Of a stretch of 64,000 nucleotides of DNA, positions 47,482-58,190 are shown one piece after another. The notes under the pieces were generated by a model. The model did not search any database. It saw nothing but the letters and a program-made list of their open reading frames with translations, and had not been told where the DNA came from. This stretch comes from Rhodanobacter sp. LX-99 (GTDB lineage Bacteria; Pseudomonadota; Gammaproteobacteria; Xanthomonadales; Rhodanobacteraceae): NCBI RefSeq assembly GCF_018599185.1, contig NZ_JAHFVL010000001.1, positions 1,860,001-1,924,000 on the forward strand. Reading direction: 5' to 3'. The translations under genes and the position numbers were made by a program. Numbering within the stretch: position 1 is the first letter of the stretch; every line of letters begins with the position of its first letter.

Positions 47482-48771
47482 TCAGCCAGCACCGGTCTTT
47501 TTCAGCCAATCCTTTGCCTTTGCCGCCGTCTCCGGATCCTGTGCGGCCTTCTTCATCGCGGCGATCGCAGCGGGCTTGTTCTTCAAGCCACGCTCGGACT
47601 CGGCCAGCAGCATGTACGCCGTGCCCTTGTGCTTTACGCCCTTGTCGATGGCCTGCTGGATCAGGCCCTTGGCCTGGCTGTACTTGTTCTCGCTCAGCAG
47701 CAGGCGTCCGGCGCGCAGTGCGGCCTCGCCATCGGTGGCGATCGGCTGCGCCTTGTTGTAGTAGGCGATCGCCTTGTCGATATTGTTCGCGATCTCGGCG
47801 GACTGGCCCAGCAGCACGTAGGTTTCCGCATCGGGCTTGACCACGCCCTTGCTCATGCCTTCCTCAAGCACCTGCTGGGCCTTGGTCGCGTTCGGCGCCG
47901 GGTCGGCGCTTTCCTGGCCGGTGACCAGGTACAGCTTGGCGAGGTTCACGTACTGCGTGTCCTTGCTGAGCTTGCCCTCGGCACGCGCCTTTTCCATCAT
48001 CTGGATCGCTTCCGGGTACTTGTGCGCCTGCATCAGCACCGCGACCGCGTTGTTGAGCGCGTTCGGATCGCTCGGATTGGAACTGAGCTGGCTCTTGGCC
48101 AGCTCGGCGGCCTTCTCGTCCTGGCCGGATTCGGAGTAGCTGGCCATCAGGATCTGGTCCCAGGTCGGCTGCGGCTTGTCGGTCAGCGACTTGGCCTTGT
48201 TGATCGAAGCGATCGCCTCCGGGTACTTACCCAGCCGGTACTCGGCGTTGCCCTCGAGCGCGTACGAATCGGCGGTTTCCTTCTTGCCCTCGGCGCGCCA
48301 CTTGGCGATCGTGTCCAGCGCGGGCTGGTACTGCTCGTCGGCCATCTGGAACTGCGCCAGCATGTACATCAACTGGAAATAGGTGTCGTTCGGCATCACG
48401 CCGAGCGCCAGCGAGCGCTGCAGCGAGCTGATCGCGCCCTTGTAGTCGCCGTCGTTGTAGTGGAGGCTGGCCATGCCCTGCAGCGCCAGCGCCTGCGCGT
48501 ACTTGCTCTTGCTGCCGTCGATGATCGGCTGCAGCATCTGCTGGGCCTTGGCCTTGTCGCCTGCGTTGACCGCATCCAGGCCTTCGTTGAGGTTCTTCTG
48601 ATCCTTCTCGCTGGTCAGGTCGAGCTTCGGCTCGGCGCGGGTCGCGTTCGGATACAGCACTTCCTTCTTGGGTTTGGCGTCGTCGCTCTTGCGCGCCATC
48701 GCCGGGCTGCTGGCCACGCCGAGCAGCAGGGCGATGCTCGCCAGCACGGTTAACCCTCGGACATGCTTCAT
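47482..48771 (-). CDS. Secreted tetratricopeptide-repeat protein
   Basis: 429 aa. Signal peptide (VRGLTVLASIALLLGVASSPAMA), then tandem TPR-like helical pairs throughout (for example NEGLDAVNAGDKAKAQQMLQ, PEAIASINKAKSLTD, AAELAKSQLSSNPSDPNALN). The C-terminal helices are Lys/Ala-rich. Probably a periplasmic scaffold. GAGGATCACC precedes ATG 48771. It sits upstream of tonB on the same strand with 219 bases between, suggesting a possible but unproven link to the TonB machinery, as TPR proteins next to exb genes are common in Xanthomonadales. Confidence 0.85.
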   Translation of the reverse strand: MKHVRGLTVLASIALLLGVASSPAMARKSDDAKPKKEVLYPNATRAEPKLDLTSEKDQKNLNEGLDAVNAGDKAKAQQMLQPIIDGSKSKYAQALALQGMASLHYNDGDYKGAISSLQRSLALGVMPNDTYFQLMYMLAQFQMADEQYQPALDTIAKWRAEGKKETADSYALEGNAEYRLGKYPEAIASINKAKSLTDKPQPTWDQILMASYSESGQDEKAAELAKSQLSSNPSDPNALNNAVAVLMQAHKYPEAIQMMEKARAEGKLSKDTQYVNLAKLYLVTGQESADPAPNATKAQQVLEEGMSKGVVKPDAETYVLLGQSAEIANNIDKAIAYYNKAQPIATDGEAALRAGRLLLSENKYSQAKGLIQQAIDKGVKHKGTAYMLLAESERGLKNKPAAIAAMKKAAQDPETAAKAKDWLKKTGAG

Positions 48772-49008
48772 GGTGATCCTCATCTGTTCTGGGCGTGTCG
48801 TAATGACGCGGGGGATTGCGAAGCGTAACTCGACCCGGCAAGGGATAACAAGTTGCAGCGCCGCATCAAAGCCTGTTAAAAATCAATTACTTGGCGACCA
48901 TCCCTGGCCCGTGGGGCGATTATTTGCATTCCATCGGCCGCTCTCCCGTGCGCTCGCCCCTGCTCCGGTGAACTCGCCCGCCTGATGGCGGGTGTGCCTA
49001 AAGCGCAG

Positions 49009-49043
49009 CGCCGGCGCCATCGTTGGATGCGATGGTGCCGGCG
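49009..49043 (-). terminator. Hairpin just downstream of gyrB
   Basis: Arms CGCCGGCGCCATCG (49009-49022) and CGATGGTGCCGGCG (49030-49043) pair with one G-T and a seven-base loop, starting eight bases after the gyrB stop codon. Only CTTTA follows, so it is a terminator-like hairpin without a strong U-tract. A smaller stem CCCGCC/GGCGGG at 48977-48992 follows. The remaining gap to the TPR gene contains an AT-rich patch near 48880 but no gene. Confidence 0.55.
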
Positions 49044-49050
49044 GGGACGG

Positions 49051-51549
<2,499 letters not shown>

Positions 51550-51581
51550 TTATGCAATCCTTGGGAGATGCAACCTTTCAA

Positions 51582-52661
51582 TTATAGCAGGCGCGCCAGC
51601 TCGCCTTGTTCCACGTGGAACACGCGCGCGGGAAGAGCCTGCAGCGCGGCCGGCAGTTCGGTGCCGGTCAGCAGGACCTGGGCATGGGCCGCGGTCAGCT
51701 GGGCCACCACGGCGGCCTGATGGGCTTGGTCTAGTTCCGAGGCGAGATCATCCAGGCACACGATGGGCCATTCGCCGCGATGCTCGGCATACAGCTCGGC
51801 CTGGGCCAGCATGCAGGCCAGCGCGGTGAGCTTTTCCTGACCGCGCGAAAGATGCTCGCGCAACGGGGCATGTTCGAACCCGACCGACCAGTCGGCGCGA
51901 TGCGCACCCAGCGTGGTATGCCCGCGGGCCAGATCCCTGCCCCGGTGCTCGCGCAGCTGTTGCGCCAGATCCAGCTCGTCCGACCAGCCGCGACGGTAGC
52001 GCAGGTCGAGCGCGCCCAGCTCCGGCAGCAAGCCGGCGATGCTGCTCAGCAGTTTCGGGCGAAGCAGGTCCAGATAGGCGCGACGCTGCAGGTCGATCTG
52101 GTGGGCGGACTGCGCCAGCTCCGCTTCCCACGGCGCAAACAGCTCGTCGGTCGAGGGCGATGCGCTGCGCAGCAAGCTGTTGCGCTGCTTCAGCGCGCGC
52201 TGATAGCGGCGCCAGGCCTGCAGGAATTCGTGTTCCACGTGGAACACACCCCAGTCCAGGTAGCGGCGTCGCTCTTCGGCCGCTCCGGCGATCAACGCGT
52301 GCGAACCGGGCTCGAAGCAGACCACCGCGCATTCGCGCACCAGCTGCCCGATCGCCACGTTCTCGCCGTCGACTCTCGCTTCCCAGCGCACGCCGTCCCG
52401 GCCCAGACCAAGTCGGCAGACGCGCTGGTCGGTGTGGCGCAGTTCGGCAAAGATCGACAGCTGGGAGGAACCCCGCTGCAACAGCGCCTCTTTCGCGCCG
52501 CTGCGGAACGAGCGGGCATGAGACAGCAGGAACACCGCTTCCAGCACGCTGGTCTTGCCGGCCCCGTTGGCACCCACGAAAACGTTGATCGCCGGATCCA
52601 GCGCGATACCGACATCGGTAAGGCAGCGCAGTCCGCGCATGCGCAGCTGTTCCAGCCTCAT
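51582..52661 (-). CDS. recF: DNA replication and repair protein RecF
   Basis: 359 aa SMC-like ATPase. Walker A GANGAGKT at residues 30-37, signature LSRGQEKLTALA near 275-290 and Walker B IVCLDDLASELD near 305. Loads RecA at gaps with RecO and RecR. Start MRLEQLRMRG at 52661 is the normal family N-terminus. Unusually, its coding sequence contains two ParB-binding parS sites, giving the repeated peptide VFHVE near residues 139-143 and 346-350. Sits between dnaN and gyrB in the standard order. Confidence 0.95.
   Translation of the reverse strand: MRLEQLRMRGLRCLTDVGIALDPAINVFVGANGAGKTSVLEAVFLLSHARSFRSGAKEALLQRGSSQLSIFAELRHTDQRVCRLGLGRDGVRWEARVDGENVAIGQLVRECAVVCFEPGSHALIAGAAEERRRYLDWGVFHVEHEFLQAWRRYQRALKQRNSLLRSASPSTDELFAPWEAELAQSAHQIDLQRRAYLDLLRPKLLSSIAGLLPELGALDLRYRRGWSDELDLAQQLREHRGRDLARGHTTLGAHRADWSVGFEHAPLREHLSRGQEKLTALACMLAQAELYAEHRGEWPIVCLDDLASELDQAHQAAVVAQLTAAHAQVLLTGTELPAALQALPARVFHVEQGELARLL
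51607..51622. other. parS site (ParB centromere) within recF
   Basis: TGTTCCACGTGGAACA, a perfect 16-base palindrome that matches the Pseudomonas/Xanthomonas form of the parS consensus (TGTTNCACGTGNAACA). It lies inside the 3' end of recF, about 2.5 kb from the dnaN-dnaA origin candidate, as expected for origin-proximal ParB loading sites. Confidence 0.9.
52231..52246. other. Second parS site within recF
   Basis: An identical TGTTCCACGTGGAACA copy, 624 bases from the first. Both are in the same reading frame of recF and encode VFHVE. Two identical palindromes within one gene strongly support a functional ParB-loading cluster. Confidence 0.9.
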
Positions 52662-52677
52662 GTGCGATGCGCCCACA

Positions 52678-52723
52678 AACAGGAACGCCGGGATCCCTGG
52701 TGGGAACCCCGGCGTCGCCTGTT
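52678..52723 (-). promoter_or_regulatory. Stem-loop between dnaN and recF
   Basis: Outer arms AACAGG (52678-52683)/CCTGTT (52718-52723) and inner arms CGCCGGG (52686-52692)/CCCGGCG (52708-52714), extended by ATCCC/GGGAA around a TGGT loop. It ends 17 bases before the recF start codon, with no U-tract, so translational or stability control of recF is possible. Confidence 0.6.
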
Positions 52724-52757
52724 CTTGCCGCACATGGCGAAGACCATGCGCTGGCCG

Positions 52758-53858
52758 TCAGAGCCGCAACGGCATGATCACGTGGCGGGCGTGCTCGTTG
52801 TCGTGTTCCTGCACCAGGCAGCTGGACTGGGCATCGCGCAGGCTAAGCCGGGCCTGGTCACCGCGTAGCGCGGCCAGCGCATCGAGCAGGTAACCCACGT
52901 TGAAACCAACCGCCAGGTCGGACACGTGGGTATCGGCCTCGACTTCCTCGACCGCCTCCTCCTGCTCCGGGTTATGCGCCACGATGCGCAGCTTGCCCGG
53001 CGACAGTTCCAGCCGCACGCCGCGGTATTTCTCGTTCGACAGGATCGCCGCGCGCTGCAGGGCGCCACGCAGCACTTCGCGGTCCAGCGTGGCGGTCTTG
53101 TCGGCACCCAGCGGGATCACCGCCTCGTAGTCCGGGAAACGGCCGTCGATCAGCTTGGAGGTGAACACCACGTCGCCACGGTGCACGCGCAGATGGTTGC
53201 GACCGAATTCCAGCTCGACCTGCCCGTCGCCGGTTTCCAGCAGGCCGATCAGCTCGTTGACGCCCTTGCGCGGGATGATGATCTGCCGGCGCGTGCTGAC
53301 CGAGCTCTGCAGTTCGGTCTCCTTCATCGCCAGGCGGTGACCGTCGGTGGCCACGCAGCGCAGCGTGTGCTCCTGCAGGTCCAGCAGCATGCCGTTGAGG
53401 TAGTAGCGCACGTCCTGGTTCGCCATCGCGAACGCGGTGCGTTCCATCAGGTCGCGCAGCGCCTCTTCCGGCAGGCTTACCTTTTCCACCAGTTCGATCT
53501 CGTCGACGGTGGGAAATTCGCTGGCCGGCAGGGTCGTCAGCGTGAAGCGGCTGCGCCCGGCGTTCAGCGCCACGCGGTCGCCGTTGAGCTTGAGGTCGAT
53601 CCGCGCGCCGTCGGGCAGGGCCCGCACGATGTCGAACAGCTTGCGGGCGGGAATGGTGACTTCGCCGTCGACCAGTTTTTCCGCCTCGGTGGTGGCGACC
53701 ATTTCCACTTCGAGGTCGGTGCCAGTCAGTGACAGCCTGCCGTTGCCGACCTTGACCAGCAGGTTGGCCAGCACGGGCAGCGTCTGGCGGCGTTCAACCA
53801 CACCAACCACCTGCTGCAGCGGTTTGAGCAGAGCTTCTCGTTGGATGCTGAATTGCAT
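52758..53858 (-). CDS. dnaN: DNA polymerase III beta subunit (sliding clamp)
   Basis: 366 aa, three DNA-clamp domains. N-terminal MQFSIQREALLKPLQQVVGV, middle FTLTTLPASEFP, and the C-terminal end ARHVIMPLRL, which is the conserved clamp terminus (MPLRL). Encircles DNA and tethers polymerase. GGGGAAG precedes ATG 53858. Downstream of the origin-like dnaN-dnaA intergenic region; transcribed away from dnaA's 3' end on the same strand. Confidence 0.97.
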   Translation of the reverse strand: MQFSIQREALLKPLQQVVGVVERRQTLPVLANLLVKVGNGRLSLTGTDLEVEMVATTEAEKLVDGEVTIPARKLFDIVRALPDGARIDLKLNGDRVALNAGRSRFTLTTLPASEFPTVDEIELVEKVSLPEEALRDLMERTAFAMANQDVRYYLNGMLLDLQEHTLRCVATDGHRLAMKETELQSSVSTRRQIIIPRKGVNELIGLLETGDGQVELEFGRNHLRVHRGDVVFTSKLIDGRFPDYEAVIPLGADKTATLDREVLRGALQRAAILSNEKYRGVRLELSPGKLRIVAHNPEQEEAVEEVEADTHVSDLAVGFNVGYLLDALAALRGDQARLSLRDAQSSCLVQEHDNEHARHVIMPLRL

Positions 53859-54101
53859 GGCTGTGCTTCCCCTATACCTGCTGTTCTGTCTTTAAAAGAA
53901 GTTAGTGGTTGTTGTTGAGCCGGTGGGTAACTTTTATACCCTGATTTTTTCTTCAAAATCAATATTTTGAGAGATTTTATGGCTGTGCTTGAACTGGCTG
54001 CCTGGCGGTGGACGGTTTGTGGATAACTTCAGGGGCGAATCCATCCACCCATTATCCACAGCTTGGGCCCCCGCTTATCCATAATCTTTGCGCGTTGCCG
54101 C
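53859..54101. other. Candidate oriC: dnaN-dnaA intergenic region
   Basis: DnaA boxes: TGTGGATAA at 54018-54026 (reverse), TTATCCACA at 54052-54060 and TTATCCATA at 54075-54083 (one mismatch). Next to them, 53885-53990 is strongly AT-rich in an otherwise GC-rich genome (ATTTTTTCTTCAAAATCAAT, GAGATTTTATGG), fitting a duplex-unwinding element. Both features together make this the best origin candidate, but a second box cluster exists upstream of dnaA. Confidence 0.65.
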
Positions 54102-55436
54102 TCAACCGGTCAGCGTACGAATCAATTGCTCCCAATCCTGGCGCATGCGCGTGTCGGTCTCGATGAATTTCCGGATCGTCTTGCAGGCGTGCATGACCGT
54201 GGTGTGGTCGCGCCCGCCAAAGGCCTCGCCGATCTCCGGCAGGCTGTGCTCGGTCAGTTCCTTGGACAAGGTCATCGCGATCTGCCGCGGACGCGCCAGT
54301 GAACGCACACGCCGCTTGGACAGCAGGTCCTGCAGCCGCACGTTGAAGTACTCGGCCGTGATCTTCTGGATGTTCGGGATGGTGATCGCCTGCGCATGCG
54401 TAGCCAGCAGGTCGCGTAGGGTCTCCTCGGCGAAGTCGGTGGTGATCGGCTTGCCGTAGAAATTCGCCCGTGCCGCCAGCGTGTTCAGCGCGCCCTCGAG
54501 GTCGCGCACGTTGGAGCGGATCCGCTTGGCCAGCAGCATCGCCACGTTCTCGTCGACCGCCACGCCCTTCTCGTGCGCCTTCGCCAGCAGGATCGCCGCG
54601 CGCGTTTCGAAGTCCGGCGGCTCGATCGCCACTGAAAGACCCCAGCCCAGGCGCGATTTCAGCCGCGGCTCGAGCTTGTCCACTTCCTTCGGGTAACGGT
54701 CGCAGGTCAGGATGATCTGCTGCTTGGATTCGAACAACGCATTGAACGTATGGAAGAATTCTTCCTGCGTGGTGTCCTTGCCGGCGAAGAACTGGATGTC
54801 GTCGATGAGCAGCGCGTCGACCGAGCGGAAGCGCTGCTTGAACTGGTCCATGCTCTTGGCGCGCAAGGCCTCGATCATCGAACCGACGAACTGCTCCGAA
54901 CGCAGGTACAGCACCTTGCACGCCGGGTTGCGCTCGCGCATCAGGTTGCCGGCGGCGTGCATCAGGTGGGTCTTGCCCAGGCCGGTGCCGCCGTACAGCA
55001 GCAGCGGGTTGTAGGCGCGACCCGGGTTCGTCGCCACCTGCATCGCGGCGGCCTTGCCGAGCTGGTTCGACTTGCCCTCGACGAAGGTCTCGAAGGTGTA
55101 GTGCGGGTCCAGGTTGTGGGTGAACGCGGGCGCCGGGGCCGTGGTGGCGGCCACCCGGGGCGCCGCCGTCGCTTTGGCGGACGGCACCGGCCGGACCGCG
55201 CTGGAGCCGACCTCCAGCCGCACCGGGCAGGGCCTGCCGCCGAGCTGCAGCAGTACCGCCTCGATCTGTTCCAGGTAACGCCCGCGTACGGTGTCCAGGG
55301 TGTAGGAATTCGGCGCGAACAGCTGCAGGCCGTTGGCATCGTCGCGCGCCTGCAGCGGCATCAGCCAGGTATGCAGGTCTTCGGCGCTCAAATCGCCTTC
55401 GAGGCGCTCAAGGCAGCGCCGCCACAGATCACTCAT
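54102..55436 (-). CDS. dnaA: Chromosomal replication initiator DnaA
   Basis: 444 aa. Domain [21 protein letters not shown], an Ala/Pro linker (about 90-115), AAA+ domain with Walker [10 protein letters not shown] and Walker [11 protein letters not shown], and C-terminal helix-turn-helix with [15 protein letters not shown] that binds DnaA boxes. ATG 55436 gives the standard N-terminus; an upstream frame extension to 55520 is not family-like. The ribosome binding site is weak. Likely autoregulated through DnaA boxes upstream at 55521-55610. Confidence 0.97.
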   Translation of the reverse strand: MSDLWRRCLERLEGDLSAEDLHTWLMPLQARDDANGLQLFAPNSYTLDTVRGRYLEQIEAVLLQLGGRPCPVRLEVGSSAVRPVPSAKATAAPRVAATTAPAPAFTHNLDPHYTFETFVEGKSNQLGKAAAMQVATNPGRAYNPLLLYGGTGLGKTHLMHAAGNLMRERNPACKVLYLRSEQFVGSMIEALRAKSMDQFKQRFRSVDALLIDDIQFFAGKDTTQEEFFHTFNALFESKQQIILTCDRYPKEVDKLEPRLKSRLGWGLSVAIEPPDFETRAAILLAKAHEKGVAVDENVAMLLAKRIRSNVRDLEGALNTLAARANFYGKPITTDFAEETLRDLLATHAQAITIPNIQKITAEYFNVRLQDLLSKRRVRSLARPRQIAMTLSKELTEHSLPEIGEAFGGRDHTTVMHACKTIRKFIETDTRMRQDWEQLIRTLTG

Positions 55437-55628
55437 GAATAAAATCGACCACAGCTCAAAGCGCTTGCGCGCGGGGTGATGGGCTAGTCTAGCAGCCTCC
55501 TCCGCCCCCTCGGCCGCCACATATCCACACGGGTATCCACAAGGCGCCGTCCACCGTCATTTGACAGCGGCGGCGGATACCCCACATACTTTCCAACCTT
55601 TTTATCCACATTCCCTTCGGAGTAAGCC
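55437..55628. promoter_or_regulatory. dnaA-rpmH intergenic region with DnaA boxes
   Basis: Three box-like sites: ATATCCACA at 55521-55529 and GTATCCACA at 55533-55541 (one mismatch each), and TTATCCACA at 55602-55610 (perfect). They overlap the divergent promoter region of dnaA and rpmH. No AT-rich stretch comparable to that of the dnaN-dnaA gap is present. In pseudomonads this interval can act as oriC, so a role in initiation or dnaA autoregulation is possible. Confidence 0.65.
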
Positions 55629-55763
55629 ATGAAGCGGACCTTCCAGCCCAGCAAGCTCAAGCGCGCTCGCACGCACGGTTTCCGTGCCCGTATGGCCACC
55701 GCCGACGGCCGCAAGATTCTCAACGCCCGTCGCGCCAAGGGCCGCAAGCGCCTGATCCCGTAA
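55629..55763 (+). CDS. rpmH: 50S ribosomal protein L34
   Basis: 44 aa: [20 protein letters not shown], then [20 protein letters not shown] and RLIP. This is the complete, highly basic L34 sequence. It heads the rpmH-rnpA-yidC-mnmE set, divergent from dnaA. GGAG at 55619-55622 provides the ribosome binding site. Confidence 0.98.
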   Translation: MKRTFQPSKLKRARTHGFRARMATADGRKILNARRAKGRKRLIP

Positions 55764-55792
55764 GTACCGATCACGTATGGGGGACAAGCGTC

Positions 55793-56197
55793 ATGTCCAG
55801 CGCCGGGTTGCCGCGCGATGCGCGGTTACGGCGGCCGGGTGACTTCGCCGCCTTGCGGACAAGCAGCGGACGCGCAGGCGGCCGCTGTTTTCATATGCGC
55901 TATCGCGACAACGACCTCGGTCATGCCCGGCTCGGCCTGGCGATTTCCAAGCGCGTCTCCAAGCGTGCGGTCGAGCGCAACCGGATCAAGCGGTTGCTGC
56001 GCGAGTCGTTCCGGCGCGTGCGCCACCAGCTGCCGGCGGTCGACATGATGGTGATGGCGCGCGAACAGGCCGCCGGCGTACCCGGGCCGCAGCTGCTGGC
56101 CGAACTCGACGGCTTGTGGAAAAAGCTGCTGGCCAGCCATGCCGCGACGTCCGGGCCATTGAAGCCCGCCGGCGACACCACCACAATCGAGCGTTGA
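55793..56197 (+). CDS. rnpA: Ribonuclease P protein component
   Basis: 134 aa. The RNA-binding signature KRAVERNRIKRLLRESFR lies near residues 57-74, with the N-terminal LRRPGDFAALR and RLGLAISKRVSKRA. Binds the RNase P RNA in tRNA 5' maturation. The C-terminal 25 residues extend beyond the usual end. 29 bases after rpmH; the yidD gene that often follows rnpA is absent, with yidC starting only 64 bases later. Confidence 0.96.
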   Translation: MSSAGLPRDARLRRPGDFAALRTSSGRAGGRCFHMRYRDNDLGHARLGLAISKRVSKRAVERNRIKRLLRESFRRVRHQLPAVDMMVMAREQAAGVPGPQLLAELDGLWKKLLASHAATSGPLKPAGDTTTIER

Positions 56198-56261
56198 CCT
56201 TTTTCCTTCCTGTCTCCGCGGCGTTGACAAGTGTCGTGGCGTTACCCGGATCTGCTACGCG

Positions 56262-58001
56262 ATGAATCAAACGCGCACCTTCCTCATGTTCGCCCTGCTG
56301 GCCGTGGCCTATTTCCTGTTCCTGGCCTGGGAGAAGGATTACGCGCCACCGCCGCCGACCACGGCAGCCAGCGCAGCGAGCGCTGCCACGCCGGCGGCGG
56401 ATGCCGGCGTACCGGGCGCAATCCCGGCCGCCTCCGCGCCAGGCTCCGCGGCTGCGCCGACGATCGCCGGCGACGCGGCTCCAGCCGCACCGGCCGCGGC
56501 GCAACTGATCACCATCGAGACCGACGTACTCAAGCTGAGCGTGGACACCCGCGGCGGCAGCCTGGTGCACGCCGACCTGCTGGCCTACCCGCAGGCGCCG
56601 CGCACGCACAAGGCGCCGAACCCGCCGCCGACCGTGCTGTTGACCAGCGACCCCGAGCGCTACTCGGTGGCCCAGAACGGCCTGGTTAGCAGCAGCGACA
56701 CCGCGCCGGCCGACCAGCCGAACCATCTGGCGCTGTTCCACAGCGAAAAGACCGCCTACGCGCTCGCCGCCGGCCAGGACGAGCTGAAGGTCGACCTCAC
56801 CTGGCAGGATGCCGCCGGCCTCAAGGTCACCAAGACCTACACCTTCAAGCGCGGCAGCTACGTCATCGGCGTGAGCCAGCGCATCGACAACGGCAGCGCC
56901 GCGCCGTGGCAGGGCAACGCCTACCAGCAACTGCTGCGGGTCGAGCCGCCGAAAGCCGGCAACTGGCTGGCGAACTACACCAATCCCGAGACGCGCAGCT
57001 TCCAGGGCGCCGCCTGGTACACCGGCGAGAAATTCGAGAAGCTGCCGTTCAAGGAATTCGCCGAACCGAAGGACCAGCTCAACGCCCCGATCAAGGGCGG
57101 CTGGGCGGCGATGCTGAAGCTATATTTCGTCACCGCGTGGATTCCGCCGGCCGACCAGACCGAGCAGTACGTCACCCAGACGATCAACCCGGACAGCGCG
57201 CACCCGCGCTACCTGATCCGCACGGTCGGCCCCGCCCTGAGCGTGGCGCCGGGGCAGAGCCTCACCAGCCAGTCGCGCCTGTATGTGGGCCCGAACAAGC
57301 AGGGCTCGATGGACGCGATCGCGCCGGGGCTGGATCTCACCATCGACTACGGCATGTTCAAGGTCATCGCCGTGCCGATGCACTGGGTGCTGTCGCAATT
57401 CCACGCGATCACCAAGAACTGGGGCGTGGCGATCATCCTGCTGGTGTTGCTGATCAAGGGCCTGAGCTGGAAGCTCACCGCCATCCAGTACCGCTCCAGC
57501 GCCCGCATGCGCAAGCTGCAGCCGCGTGTCCAGGCGCTCAAGGAGCGCTATGGCGACGACAAGCAGAAGATGCAGATGGCGATGATGGAGCTGTACAAGA
57601 AGGAGAAGGTCAACCCGATGGGCGGCTGCCTGCCGGTGCTGATCACCCTGCCCGTCTTCTACGGCCTGTTCTTCGTGCTCGAGTACAGCCTGGAGCTGCG
57701 CCACGCGCCGTTCCTGTGGATCCCCGACCTCAGCGCGCCCGATCCGTTCTACATCCTGCCGATCATCTACGCGCTGGTGATGCTGGGCACGCAGTGGCTG
57801 AATCCGGTCGCCGCGGGCATGGACCCGACCCAGGCGAAGATGATGAAGGTCATGCCGCTGCTGTTCACGGTGATGTTCGCGTTCTTTCCCGCTGGCCTGT
57901 GCCTGTACTACGCCGTCAACGGCATCGTCGGCCTCGGCCAGCAGTGGTGGATCACCCATCATGTGGATCGCGAGGACGTGGTCAAGCCCAAGGCTGCCTG
58001 A
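56262..58001 (+). CDS. yidC: Membrane protein insertase YidC
   Basis: 579 aa. N-terminal anchor (TFLMFALLAVAYFLFLAWEK), an Ala/Pro-rich linker (28-80), the large periplasmic beta-sandwich domain, then the conserved Oxa1 core with five helices: MHWVLSQFHAITKNWGVAII, a basic cytoplasmic hairpin (MRKLQPRVQALKERYGDDKQ), NPMGGCLPVLITLPVFYGLF and the C-terminal helices. Inserts and folds inner-membrane proteins with or without SecYEG. Downstream of rnpA in the conserved origin operon. Confidence 0.97.
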   Translation: MNQTRTFLMFALLAVAYFLFLAWEKDYAPPPPTTAASAASAATPAADAGVPGAIPAASAPGSAAAPTIAGDAAPAAPAAAQLITIETDVLKLSVDTRGGSLVHADLLAYPQAPRTHKAPNPPPTVLLTSDPERYSVAQNGLVSSSDTAPADQPNHLALFHSEKTAYALAAGQDELKVDLTWQDAAGLKVTKTYTFKRGSYVIGVSQRIDNGSAAPWQGNAYQQLLRVEPPKAGNWLANYTNPETRSFQGAAWYTGEKFEKLPFKEFAEPKDQLNAPIKGGWAAMLKLYFVTAWIPPADQTEQYVTQTINPDSAHPRYLIRTVGPALSVAPGQSLTSQSRLYVGPNKQGSMDAIAPGLDLTIDYGMFKVIAVPMHWVLSQFHAITKNWGVAIILLVLLIKGLSWKLTAIQYRSSARMRKLQPRVQALKERYGDDKQKMQMAMMELYKKEKVNPMGGCLPVLITLPVFYGLFFVLEYSLELRHAPFLWIPDLSAPDPFYILPIIYALVMLGTQWLNPVAAGMDPTQAKMMKVMPLLFTVMFAFFPAGLCLYYAVNGIVGLGQQWWITHHVDREDVVKPKAA

Positions 58002-58012
58002 TGCGTGATTCC

Positions 58013-58136
58013 TGCGATCGGCCCTGATCGCGAGAATCAAACGGGCGGCCATCCCTGGCCGCACTTCAAGGGAAACCTTTGCGATCATCCTGATCGCGAA
58101 AGTCAAATGGGCAGCCATCCCTGGCTGCACTTTCAA
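58013..58136. repeat. Tandem two-hairpin direct repeat between yidC and mnmE
   Basis: Two about 58-base units with a 66-67 base period. Each holds hairpin A (GCGATC...GATCGC at 58014-58031 and 58081-58097) and hairpin B (GCGGCC-ATCCCT-GGCCGC at 58045-58062; GCAGCC-ATCCCT-GGCTGC at 58111-58128). The hairpin B stems differ by compensatory G-C to A-T changes while loops are identical, so the structure itself appears to be maintained. Fills most of the 189-base gap. Confidence 0.85.
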
Positions 58137-58190
58137 TTGAAGCGGCCGCGCCGGGCAACCGCCGCGGCCGTCTTCGTTTACGCTGATGCC

